DNA from: Bradyrhizobium paxllaeri | GTDB lineage: Bacteria > Pseudomonadota > Alphaproteobacteria > Rhizobiales > Xanthobacteraceae | Assembly (NCBI RefSeq): GCF_001693515.2 | Contig: NZ_CP042968.1 | Span: forward strand, 6,014,001 to 6,078,000 | Reading direction: 5' to 3' | DNA length: 64,000 nt | Part shown: in pieces, positions 8,170 to 15,234 of the stretch | Layout: each line of letters begins with the position of its first letter | Numbering within the stretch: the first letter of the stretch is position 1 | Made by a program: the position numbers and the translations under genes | Notes under the pieces: generated by a model | Told to the model about the DNA's origin: nothing | Database searches by the model: none | What the model saw: the letters and a program-made list of their open reading frames with translations, nothing else

Positions 8170-8194
8170 GGAACGACGACAACGTGTCCCGGTT
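8170..8194 (+). promoter_or_regulatory. Possible EcfG (general stress sigma) promoter
   Basis: GGAAC at 8170-8174 and GGTT at 8191-8194 are separated by 16 bases, close to the alphaproteobacterial EcfG pattern GGAAC-N16/17-CGTT. It lies 62 bases before the hydrolase start codon. Inferred from pattern only. Confidence 0.4.
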
Positions 8195-8255
8195 ATGCTG
8201 CAGACTGGCTTGGCTGGGCCATGCTGCCGGCTATTGACCTCGCGAGGCTTAGCAA

Positions 8256-9269
8256 ATGCACTCTGCTGAAATTGTCTCCATCGGTGTGGGCGTTCTTCTC
8301 GTTCTAGTGATCGGGAACCTCGTATTCTCGTTCGCGGCTGAACGGAAAGACCCGCCCATAGGCAGCTTCATCGAGTGTGAAGGCGTCCGGATTCATTACC
8401 TTGAGCGTGGTGATCGGGCAGCGCCCAGCGTGGTGCTGTTTCACGGCAACGGCTCGTTGATCCAGGATCTCATAATCAGCGGGCTTGTGGACCGTCTTGC
8501 TCGTCACAACCGGGTTCTATGCTTTGATCGGCCAGGCTTCGGATATAGTCAACGGCCCCGCGCGCGCATCTGGACGGCGACGTCCCAGGCGGCGCTGTTC
8601 GTGAAGGCATTTGACCAACTCGGTGTGCGCGAACCTGTCGTGCTGGGCCACTCATGGGGTGCGCTGGTTGCCATCGCCATCGGATTGCAGGATAACTACC
8701 CCGTCCGCGGTCTCGTGCTTGCCTCCGGTTACTACTTTCCGACACGACGGTGGGACTTCTGGATGATGTCAGGTCCAGCGGTGCCGGTGTTGGGTGATTT
8801 GATGCGCTACACCGTAGCCCCAGTCATCTCCTGGACCATCCTGCCTGCACTACTTCGAATGCTTTTTGCGCCTCGCTCCGTTCCGGACAATTTCAAGGAT
8901 CGCTTTCCAGCCTCCCTGACGCTTCGACCGAAGCAACTGAGGGCGGCCGCGGAGGAAAGTGCGTTTCTGATTCCGGAAGCAGCGCGACTGCAGTCGCGCT
9001 ATTCAAGCATTCGGTGCCCGGTCCATATTTTCCACGGAGCAGGAGACCAGCTTATCGAAGCTGAGCAGGCTCGACGCCTACATCAAGTGCTCAGCCGCTC
9101 CGATCTGCACCTTGTGAATGAGGCCGGGCATATGGTGACTTATGCCGACGGTGGCGCCATTGCGCGGACCATCGATAACCTGGAGGAGCCGTTGCGGATC
9201 ATCTCGTCCCAGGATGAGGACGCAACAGCTAGACGAGACCGCGAGCCAGGTCGTTCACGAGCGCACTGA
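8256..9269 (+). CDS. Membrane-anchored alpha/beta hydrolase
   Basis: A 337-residue hydrolase. Residues 5-28 form one N-terminal transmembrane anchor (IVSIGVGVLLVLVIGNLVFSF), placing the catalytic domain probably in the periplasm. The fold shows the oxyanion segment VVLFHGNGS, the nucleophile elbow GHSWG (Ser), an acid in FHGAGDQL and the catalytic His in NEAGHM. The last 25 residues are a charged, probably disordered tail. The substrate is not predictable; the nearest groups are esterase- and lipase-like. A possible EcfG promoter upstream suggests stress control. Confidence 0.83.
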   Translation: MHSAEIVSIGVGVLLVLVIGNLVFSFAAERKDPPIGSFIECEGVRIHYLERGDRAAPSVVLFHGNGSLIQDLIISGLVDRLARHNRVLCFDRPGFGYSQRPRARIWTATSQAALFVKAFDQLGVREPVVLGHSWGALVAIAIGLQDNYPVRGLVLASGYYFPTRRWDFWMMSGPAVPVLGDLMRYTVAPVISWTILPALLRMLFAPRSVPDNFKDRFPASLTLRPKQLRAAAEESAFLIPEAARLQSRYSSIRCPVHIFHGAGDQLIEAEQARRLHQVLSRSDLHLVNEAGHMVTYADGGAIARTIDNLEEPLRIISSQDEDATARRDREPGRSRAH

Positions 9270-9613
9270 TGCAGCATCGCTAATTGCTGTACAGCCCTAA
9301 ATGATCCGCCGATTTCTGAGTCTAAGCCCTCTACGAGCGGTCGGCTCCGGCCAGGACGGATAGGACCTAGCCGGCGAAGCCTGCGCTCGCGATGGGCGTC
9401 CACGACGATGCCTCTCCTGCAAGGCGCACTAACCATCGAGGTGCCTTGGCTGGCTCAATGACCTCGGCGCACCGGGCGTAGATGCGGTGGGCGCTCCTTT
9501 CCCCGTTCACAAGTTGTTGTGCTCGCGAACCTTCCTGAGCTGCATTAATTTCAAACACAGAGCGAAGTAATTTGTGCGGATACTCCGCACGTTCAATCGA
9601 AGATAGGGCGGAC
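9270..9613. other. Gene-free stretch
   Basis: No convincing gene, repeat or hairpin seen in these 344 bases. Confidence 0.4.
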
Positions 9614-9910
9614 ATGCGAGCGGGTCGATTTCTTCTGAGCTTTGCATTGGCGGTCGGTTGCGGCATCACCGTTCAGAGTACCGCCCTTTCGCAAGAGTAT
9701 CGCGGAACCTGGGAACAACAACGGGCATGCACGCCCGACGTTTGGCGGCTATGCGGCGCGCAAATCCCCGATGTGGACAGGATCGTGGCTTGCTTGCGGC
9801 GAAATACTCCGCAACTCAGCGATCGGTGCCGTGCGGCTTTTGCACAAGGAGATGTGCCCGCACGTGATGAGAATCGCGACTACGGGCAAAGTGCTCGGCT
9901 GTTCGAATAG
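9614..9910 (+). CDS. Small exported Cys-containing protein
   Basis: A 98-residue protein starting MRAGRFLLSFALAVGCGI, with a signal peptide probably cleaved near ALS/QEY at about residue 28. The mature part has three spaced Cys in CTPDVWRLCGAQIPDVDRIVAC and a further one in LSDRCRAAF, a pattern common to small periplasmic proteins in Bradyrhizobium. This suggests two disulphides. The Met at 9614 is preferred because the signal peptide begins there. It converges on the RlpA-like gene 10 bases away. Function is unknown. Confidence 0.72.
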   Translation: MRAGRFLLSFALAVGCGITVQSTALSQEYRGTWEQQRACTPDVWRLCGAQIPDVDRIVACLRRNTPQLSDRCRAAFAQGDVPARDENRDYGQSARLFE

Positions 9911-9919
9911 AACAACAGG

Positions 9920-10444
9920 CTAAAGCACCTCGGCGCGAACTTGGGCCACGCCACGGTCTGTAATTCTTAAGCTGCGTGCAGCACCGAGCGAAAGATCGAG
10001 GACGCGGCCTCGAACCCAAGGTCCCCGGTCCGTGATACGAACGACTACGGATCTGTAGTTCGTCTGTTCGGTTACGCGAACCTTGGTGCCGAATGGTAAG
10101 CTGCGGTGCGCAGCAGTCAGCGCATCTCGATTGAACGAGGAGCCGCTAGCCGTTTTCCTCTTCGAGTATGAATAGTAGGAGGCTTTTCCGGAGAACGCGC
10201 GGTTCAAAGATCGAGATGCCGAGCGACCTGACGAGGGACGGCTTGTCTGCTCTTCCCTTATCGAAGGTTGCTCTTGCAGATTTTGCTTGCTCTCGTTGGG
10301 CAGCTCGGGAGCTGGCTCTGCGTGGGCCTTTGGGATGATGGACCATCTATCGTCGAAGGATTGTGCTGCAGCAGAATTTATTTGAACGCCCAACCAGGCC
10401 GGGACTGCAGCAATCGCGAGTATTCCAAAATGAAGCAGACGCAT
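9920..10444 (-). CDS. RlpA-like septal ring lytic transglycosylase family protein
   Basis: Exported protein of 174 residues. A signal peptide (MRLLHFGILAIAAVPAWLGV, cleaved near AAA) is followed by a Ser/Arg/Gln-rich linker at about 45-85. The double-psi beta-barrel domain at about 85-174 carries GKASYYS, TASGSSFNRDALTAAHRSLPFGTKVRV, the acidic ITDRGPWVRGRVLDLS and a final AAR-type strand. The catalytic Asp and His of RlpA correspond to DRGP and AAHRSLP. There is no SPOR domain, so it is the short form. Acts on peptidoglycan in the periplasm. Confidence 0.88.
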   Translation of the reverse strand: MRLLHFGILAIAAVPAWLGVQINSAAAQSFDDRWSIIPKAHAEPAPELPNESKQNLQEQPSIREEQTSRPSSGRSASRSLNRAFSGKASYYSYSKRKTASGSSFNRDALTAAHRSLPFGTKVRVTEQTNYRSVVVRITDRGPWVRGRVLDLSLGAARSLRITDRGVAQVRAEVL

Positions 10445-10883
10445 GACAAGGCCTCAAGAACAAAAACTACGACTATGAAATGCAGATTCATGAGGCAGCG
10501 TTCCTGAGCACGGACGATTGTCGCGGTGACGAGCGGTGAGTTGATACCGATACAAGGCTGGCACGACGACAAGGGCGCAATGCAGCAAAAATGACCCTGC
10601 CCGGCCATGAGGCCGCCGTGTCACAGTGCTGGGGATACTAGCCAAGCGTCGGCTAACGTGCAGACGGCAATGGTTCAGTTGAGCTTGGTTGAAGGCCGCG
10701 GCGGCGGTTGCGGACTTGTTCGAGGAGCCTCCAAGCCTCGAATGAGTCCGCACACTTGCAAGCTGTCCTAGTCTCGGTGCTGAGACCATTTTGGACATGT
10801 TGTTCAGCTAACATTCAGTCGACAGGTCCTAACCTGCTCCGTTCATGGCAAGTAGGTAGGACAGATGAGTTCCTTTTGACCCG
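10445..10883. other. Gene-free stretch between divergent genes
   Basis: No gene supported on either strand. It must contain the promoters of the RlpA-like gene (leftward) and the SnoaL-like gene (rightward), but no clear boxes were found. Confidence 0.4.
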
Positions 10884-11159
10884 ATGGCCGCAGCGATTGA
10901 TTGGCTGGACGCTTACCGCGCAAGCGATCTTTCGATAGCAGACTTGTACTCTGAGAGCGCCGCGGAATGCTGCAATGGTCAGGCGACAGTAGTTGGCCGC
11001 GCCGCAATCACCGAATATTGGCGGCTGCAATTCGCTGAGAGTCCAGCTGGCGAACTTGAAGGCTTGCAGGCAGAGGGTGACGAGCTCGTGGTTCGCCAGA
11101 CAGCTCTCGAATTTGGTGACACGGGAGAGATCGTTAAAAGTCGATGCCGGCACGTATGA
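10884..11159 (+). CDS. SnoaL/NTF2-like small protein
   Basis: A 91-residue protein with the cone-fold pattern of SnoaL-like proteins: DWLDAYRASDLSIADLYSESAAEC, then GRAAITEYWRLQFAE and the strands GDELVVRQTALEFGDTGEIVKSRC. Such domains bind small ligands or serve as isomerases, but the usual His/Asp pair cannot be assigned here. It is slightly short for the family, which normally has about 100-130 residues, so the C-terminal strand may be missing. No clear ribosome site was seen, so the start is uncertain. Confidence 0.6.
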   Translation: MAAAIDWLDAYRASDLSIADLYSESAAECCNGQATVVGRAAITEYWRLQFAESPAGELEGLQAEGDELVVRQTALEFGDTGEIVKSRCRHV

Positions 11160-11279
11160 AGAGAAAATTGGCGCAACGCGCTTCTGTCGAACGCGGTTTC
11201 TAGCTTTAACCGGAACGCGAATCTCTATGCTGAAGGCGCGAGGACCTCGGAAATGAAATTTTTCTTCAGAGAACGCAGT

Positions 11280-11450
11280 ATGCCCGTGATGGCATGCGAG
11301 CTTTGCTTGCAGCCTATGAAGTTCTTGGGCGATCACGCGGAATGCAGGCTGTTCAGATGCGAGAGCTGCGCTCTTGTCAGCACGGAAAGCGCTGAACGTG
11401 AACCGGGACTTGCGCTCGCACGGCGTGCCGGCGTGAGCCTTCATTATTGA
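11280..11450 (+). CDS. Small zinc-ribbon-like protein
   Basis: A 56-residue protein starting MPVMACELCLQPMKFLGDHAEC. The two Cys pairs CELC and CESC are spaced like a rubredoxin-type or zinc-ribbon knuckle, so metal binding is likely. Similar short proteins are common in Bradyrhizobium. The Met at 11280 is chosen over the one at 11253 because the first Cys pair follows directly. Function is unknown. Confidence 0.6.
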   Translation: MPVMACELCLQPMKFLGDHAECRLFRCESCALVSTESAEREPGLALARRAGVSLHY

Positions 11451-11621
11451 GTGCATCAGTCCGAGCGCCCTGATGCGTCTTTGCACGGCCCCGGTGGTCC
11501 CCGGGGGCCCTGCAATTACGAAGTCGAGCATGGCAGCACATACCGGCAGGCGCGGCAGGCGGCCATCCCGCTGGCGCAGGGTGGCCGCCCGATCCTTTCG
11601 TGACTGTCAGTGTCGCGCCGC

Positions 11622-11750
11622 TCAGTACGGGTACCTGCCGGGGCAAACATAGTTGCCGTAGGCGTCGTAGCCGCAGCCGCCGCGATAGTACGCGCCCGCC
11701 GCAGCCGCGCCGAACGCAGCCGCGCCCACGGTCGCGCCGAGGTTCGCGAT
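11622..11750 (-). pseudogene. C-terminal remnant of a small exported Gly/Tyr protein
   Basis: The last about 42 residues (IIANLGATVGAAAFGAAAAGA, then YYRGGCGYDAYGNYVCPGRYPY) read like the tail of small exported glycine/tyrosine-rich proteins of Bradyrhizobium. Upstream of residue IIANLG the frame is simply the antisense of an esterase tail, so the N-terminus and signal peptide are missing. The break is near 11745-11755. Confidence 0.6.
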
Positions 11751-11903
11751 TATGCCGACCGCTTGCGTGCCTCCGGCGTCAACGCGACCCTCACCTCCGT
11801 TCCCGGCGCTCTCCACGGATTCGAACCCCGGGCGCTTGATACGAAGCTAGCCCAGGATTTCATTGCGAACGCGCAGGAATGGCTGCAGCGTTGCTTGCAA
11901 TAA
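11740..11903 (+). pseudogene. C-terminal remnant of an alpha/beta hydrolase (esterase)
   Basis: The frame reads RDYADRLRASGVNATLTSVPGALHGFE and LAQDFIANAQEWLQRCL, the usual last about 50 residues of HSL-type esterases, with the catalytic His in GALHGF. The nucleophile, HGGG segment and N-terminal two thirds are absent. It abuts the opposite-strand remnant at about 11750, marking a recombination join. Confidence 0.65.
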
Positions 11904-12008
11904 AAGGGGTCGACACGCACCAACTGCTTGGGTGCTTTCGCAACGGGCAGCGGAACGCGGTGTTCAGAATGAAGCAGTGAAATAAGCGATTTTGATAAGC
12001 AATATCAA

Positions 12009-12057
12009 TGGCTGGGGCGGGAGGGATCGAACCTCCGAATGGCGGAATCAAAATCCG
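12009..12057 (-). other. tRNA-Gln (TTG) 3' half, probable attachment-site scar
   Basis: On the minus strand these 49 bases match a tRNA-Gln from the anticodon stem onward: stem and loop CGGATTTTGATTCCG with anticodon TTG, variable CATTC, T arm GGAGG/TTCGATC/CCTCC, acceptor CGCCCCA and encoded CCA. The D arm and 5' acceptor strand are missing; upstream sequence is AT-rich and unrelated. A clean start inside the anticodon stem is typical of the crossover segment of tRNA-integrating elements. Confidence 0.8.
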
Positions 12058-12274
12058 TTTGATTATTCAACGATTTCAAGACGCATTTGGAAAAAAGATT
12101 CAAAATGCCCTCCAAGGATATCAATAGCTTGGCAGTCGTTTCCAAATGAAAACAGCCATTGTGGCATAGACAGTTGCCCCGCAAAGGTCACACGTAAACG
12201 TGTCTGCTTGCGTGCTGTGGGGTGGCATGGAACGGGAATGAGCAGATCGTGTGCGGCGACGAATGGACGCCGCG

Positions 12275-12624
12275 TCAACAGATACTGTCGTTATTGCCAA
12301 ACATCACCGAAGAGGATTTAGGATCTTGACGTCGGCGAAGTCCTTCTATCGCGCCCATCCTGCGGATCGTGTTTTCATATTGAAGGCGGCGTTTTGTGCT
12401 CGCGGGTCGGCGAGCTAGGGTAGCCTGCTGCTCCCGCAGTTCGTCCCGGCGCGGCGCGGTACTCGCGTTCCAGCGCCTCGATATGACCCAGGACATTCTC
12501 CAACACTTCGCGCGCGGAGCCGTCCCGCGCCTCTCCCTGCCATTGCGCGAATTCCGAGCGCAAGGCGAAAAGAAGTTCAAGGCAGCCGTTCACTTCATGC
12601 CGTTCGCGTTCCTGATCCGACATG
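12275..12624 (-). pseudogene. Frameshifted small hypothetical gene
   Basis: The frame from the ATG at 12624 reads MSDQERERHEVNGCLELLF...GHIEALEREYRA. Near 12440-12455 (a GCGCCGCGCCGG run) coding character moves to another frame that continues DELREQQATLARRPASTKRR and ends at 12275. Joined, they would make one charged, helical protein of about 115 residues. Whether the shift is real or a sequencing error in a GC run cannot be settled here. No known family. Confidence 0.5.
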
Positions 12625-12649
12625 CTCGCGCCTGACATGTGCCACCGCC

Positions 12650-13008
12650 CTACTTCACCGCCCTCACCGTAAAGCCGGCCACGAAGCGGTCGACGAAGAG
12701 ATTGTAGATGATCGCGATGGGAACGCTTGCGATCAAGCAGGCGCCCATCATCGAGCCCCAGAAATAGACGTCGCCGCGCACCAGGAAAGTCGGTACGCCG
12801 ACGCTGACGGTGTAACTCGATACGGAGGTGATGAAGGTGACGCCGTAGACGAATTCCTGCGTCACGAGCGTGAACGCGAAGATAACCGCGCAGCACGCCG
12901 GCGAGCGAGATCGGCATCACCACCTTGACGAACGCGCCGAGCCGCGAAAGCCCGTCGATCATCGCCGCATCCTCAAGATCGCGAGGGATCGCCTTGAGCG
13001 ATTTTTTT
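12650..13008 (-). pseudogene. Remnant of a MalG-type sugar ABC permease
   Basis: The first part reads AIPRDLEDAAMIDGLSRLGAF, the EAA loop that contacts the ATPase in MalG/UgpE-type permeases. A one-base shift near 12890 moves the frame, which then continues FAFTLVTQEFVYGVTF, YFWGSMMGACLIASVPIAII and ends DRFVAGFTVRAVK, the normal C-terminus. Roughly the N-terminal 150 residues (four membrane helices) are missing. No other component of this importer is nearby, so it is a stranded fragment. Confidence 0.75.
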
Positions 13009-13215
13009 CTAGGCCGCCCTTCTGGCACCTTCTCTGACATCGCTCATCGGTCTGATCTCGCCGATCAGCTCCGTGCCTCGATAAATTGACACCTTCGCGC
13101 CGGGCGCGATCTGCCAAACCTTCTCGTGTGCAACAATTAGAGCTTCCTCGAGCGTCGGCTTGGCGGCGCGGTACTCGCAATTTCGCGCCCTCACCGTGTA
13201 GATTCGCTGGGTCAT
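13009..13215 (-). CDS. Small hypothetical protein MTQRIYTVRARN
   Basis: A 68-residue soluble protein (MTQRIYTVRARNCEYRAAKPTLEEALIVAHEKVW, then KVSIYRGTELIGEIRPM). The last residues are a basic/alanine tail ending right at the junction with the permease remnant, so the true C-terminus may have been altered. GAGGGA precedes the ATG at 13215. It lies 11 bases after a possible small membrane gene. Function is unknown. Confidence 0.6.
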   Translation of the reverse strand: MTQRIYTVRARNCEYRAAKPTLEEALIVAHEKVWQIAPGAKVSIYRGTELIGEIRPMSDVREGARRAA

Positions 13216-13226
13216 GATGGGATCCC

Positions 13227-13394
13227 TCAGTTCCTCTCCGGGGTCGGACAATCAGCTGCGAGCCGTGATCCGATCGTGATCCTCGCGATGACAGAAGCTG
13301 GCGCGCGAGCCGGCCTAGCGGACCGGACCAGCATGGCTGCGACGGCGCTGGCAAATCCCAGTATCATGATACTGGCGGCCGTTACGGTGTCCAC
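13227..13394 (-). CDS. Possible small single-span membrane protein
   Basis: A 55-residue frame with a GTG start: MDTVTAASIMILGFASAVAAML forms one transmembrane helix, followed by a basic cytoplasmic tail (VRSARPARAPASVIARI). AGGT lies just before the GTG. It ends 11 bases before the next gene on the same strand, which supports cotranscription. There is no known family, and it could be a fortuitous frame. An 18-bp perfect palindrome (13358-13375) lies within it. Confidence 0.4.
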   Translation of the reverse strand: MDTVTAASIMILGFASAVAAMLVRSARPARAPASVIARITIGSRLAADCPTPERN

Positions 13395-13717
13395 GTCGAT
13401 TGACCTACAGGATCGCCAGCGAGGGCACGAGGAGCGTAATAACGTGATCCCGACTGTCTTGATCCCCGGGCATCAGGGAGGCGGCCCGGCGCGCGCCGCG
13501 CTAGCCGACGCTGCACGGCTTGTTGAGGGATACGGCTCGACAGATGCCCCCTGCCCCCGCAGGACAGCACCGATCTGACCGCCATCCCGACACCCATTTT
13601 GTGTTTCTCTGCCCGGCTATCCGCACCCGGACCCACGACGCGCGGGGTCCCCGAAGCCAGCTAGGCACAACGGATTGATAATTTGCCGACCGACCGCGGT
13701 GACGCTTTGATAGCGGC
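13395..13717. other. Gene-free stretch
   Basis: No convincing gene or structure seen; open frames here lack coding character. Confidence 0.35.
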
Positions 13718-13963
13718 ATGCGGCCTCAGAAGATCACTTTTGGCGAGATGCGGGAATCGGGCGTGTTCGATGTCGTCGTCTTCTGCGGCGATTATCATTG
13801 TAGCCACTCCATCACCCTGCCCGCCGATCGCTGGCCGGATCATGTAAGGCTCTCGGACGTCGAGCCGCAGTTCGTCTGTAAGCCATGTGGCAAGCGCGGC
13901 GCCGATGTCCGGCCAGACTTTCAAGGTAGCAGCAAGCAAGGCTTGGTAATGGGCCTGCGCTAA
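13718..13963 (+). CDS. Conserved small protein with ITFGEMR...DVRPDF layout
   Basis: An 81-residue protein of a type widespread in Bradyrhizobium: KITFGEMRESGV, a Cys/His segment CGDYHCSHSITLPADRW, then VRLSDVEPQFVCKPCGKRGADVRPDF. The Cys/His spacing (C-x4-C-x-H and C-x2-C) suggests a bound zinc. No membrane segment. Function is unknown. It stands alone, with remnants on both sides. Confidence 0.75.
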   Translation: MRPQKITFGEMRESGVFDVVVFCGDYHCSHSITLPADRWPDHVRLSDVEPQFVCKPCGKRGADVRPDFQGSSKQGLVMGLR

Positions 13964-14170
13964 AATTCAGTTCCAGAATTAACCTCCACGGGTCTTTGAT
14001 CTCGATCGGAAAAGTCACCATTGGGGCAAGCGCAAGCTGAAGAGAGACCAATGACTGTTTTTGTCCGTCAACACGAGCAAGCAGGTTGGCGACCCCGAGC
14101 AGTGGTTTGAGGAGAACGACCCCGAAGGCGTAGCCCTTGAGTATGAGGCCTTGGAATGAAGGAGGCTCTG

Positions 14171-14425
14171 ATGCGCATTCTGACCTTGGCGATTTTGGCG
14201 ATCGGGATGGTCTCAATAGGGCCGGCCGCCACCCAGATGTACGATCCGGCATTTCCGGTTTGTCTGCGCTTGTACGACCGGACCATCTATTACGAATGCA
14301 GCTAAACGTCGCTGCCTCAGTGCAACGCGTCGGCATCGGGCCGCTCGGCACATTGCGTCATCAATCCATATTTCGCGAGCGCGCAAGAACCCGCGGGTTA
14401 TCGGCGGCATCGCCGGGTCTACTAA
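14171..14425 (+). pseudogene. DUF3551-type exported protein with internal stop
   Basis: From ATG 14171 the frame reads MRILTLAILAIGMVSIGPAA (signal peptide), TQMYDPAFPVCLRLYDRTIYYECS, then a TAA at 14303-14305. In the same frame it continues TSLPQCNASASGRSAHCVINPYF and ends RRHRRVY at 14425. QC.A.ASGR...C..NPYF is the typical DUF3551 tail, and family members carry Tyr or a similar residue where the TAA lies (TAT to TAA). The parts on both sides of the stop remain intact, so this is a young lesion or a sequencing error. Confidence 0.7.
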
Positions 14426-14426
14426 A

Positions 14427-14537
14427 GTGAGCCGCATCGTCCGCAGGACCGCTTACGCTATGCTTGTGATCATAGTAGTGCTGGCGATCGTCTGGCAGGT
14501 GCTGAGGTCGTTGTGGACTGCAATTGCCGCCAACTAA
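14427..14537 (+). CDS. Possible 36-residue membrane peptide
   Basis: GTG-started frame one base after the DUF3551 stop: a basic N-terminus (VSRIVRRTAYA), one hydrophobic helix (MLVIIVVLAIVWQVL), then RSLWTAIAAN. The positive-inside charge pattern suits a single-span protein. No homologue known to me. A GC-rich hairpin follows at about 14544-14559. Confidence 0.4.
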   Translation: MSRIVRRTAYAMLVIIVVLAIVWQVLRSLWTAIAAN

Positions 14538-14708
14538 GATACGGCCCCAGCGGGGGCCTTGGGGGGCGGACTGGGGCCGCAAGTGAGATGCGTCTCCTGT
14601 GCCGAGAAACAAACTGGCTTCGGCACATCCCTCGATAGCAAAAGGCAGACTGGCTCGTACTTACGCTTTAGGGGCATCCAACCAGATCTTTTGGAGTGCC
14701 TCATTAGT

Positions 14709-14734
14709 GGCCCGCCAGCGTGAACCGGCGGGCC
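14709..14734 (-). terminator. Terminator of the cold-shock gene
   Basis: Perfect 8-bp inverted repeat (GGCCCGCC / GGCGGGCC) with a 10-base loop, 17 bases beyond the stop codon. Confidence 0.6.
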
Positions 14735-14750
14735 CTGCGAGTCACGACAA

Positions 14751-14954
14751 TCAACCTATCCTGAGGTTTTCGGCCGACTCTTTACCGCGGTTGGTAACTA
14801 GCTCGTAGCTAACCTTCGCACCCTCATTCAGGCTGCTCAATCCCGCCCTTTCAACGGCCGAGATATGGACGAACACGTCCTTGCCTCCGTTGTCGGGCTG
14901 AATAAATCCATAACCTTTGGTGGGATTGAACCATTTCACTGTCCCTATCGCCAA
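14751..14954 (-). CDS. Cold-shock domain protein (CspA family)
   Basis: A 67-residue single-domain nucleic-acid chaperone. It has the RNP1 motif [12 protein letters not shown]2 VFVHISAVE, the leading [11 protein letters not shown] and the closing strand [20 protein letters not shown]. Length and sequence are standard for the family. It binds single-stranded RNA to melt secondary structure in the cytoplasm. An AAAGGGAGAT ribosome site precedes the ATG. About 280 bases separate it from the insertion sequence, with no gene between. Confidence 0.95.
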   Translation of the reverse strand: MAIGTVKWFNPTKGYGFIQPDNGGKDVFVHISAVERAGLSSLNEGAKVSYELVTNRGKESAENLRIG

Positions 14955-15234
14955 TTAGTATCTCCCTTTAATGAAAAAGATGGATCTCAATCACGCGCGA
15001 TTCGTCGGCCAAGCTCATGGCCGCTTCATGGCAAAAAGTCGTCGCTGTGAGTCCTATCGGAGTCGCGGCGAGCCGAAGGCGATGACATCACCCAAATGGG
15101 TTATGGCCTTTTAGAGCGCCGCAATTCCTGAGGCGCTTAACCGCCATGACGGGTTCAATCCCGAGCTCAAGGATACGTCCGCTTTACCCCCATAAAGAGA
15201 AATCGCTGCGAGAAAGTCTCACGTCAGAAAAGTG

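Noticed and set aside
11810..11840. T-arm-like GGATTCGAACCCCGG
   Set aside because: It is coding sequence of the esterase tail (GALHGFEPR) and the stem does not pair.
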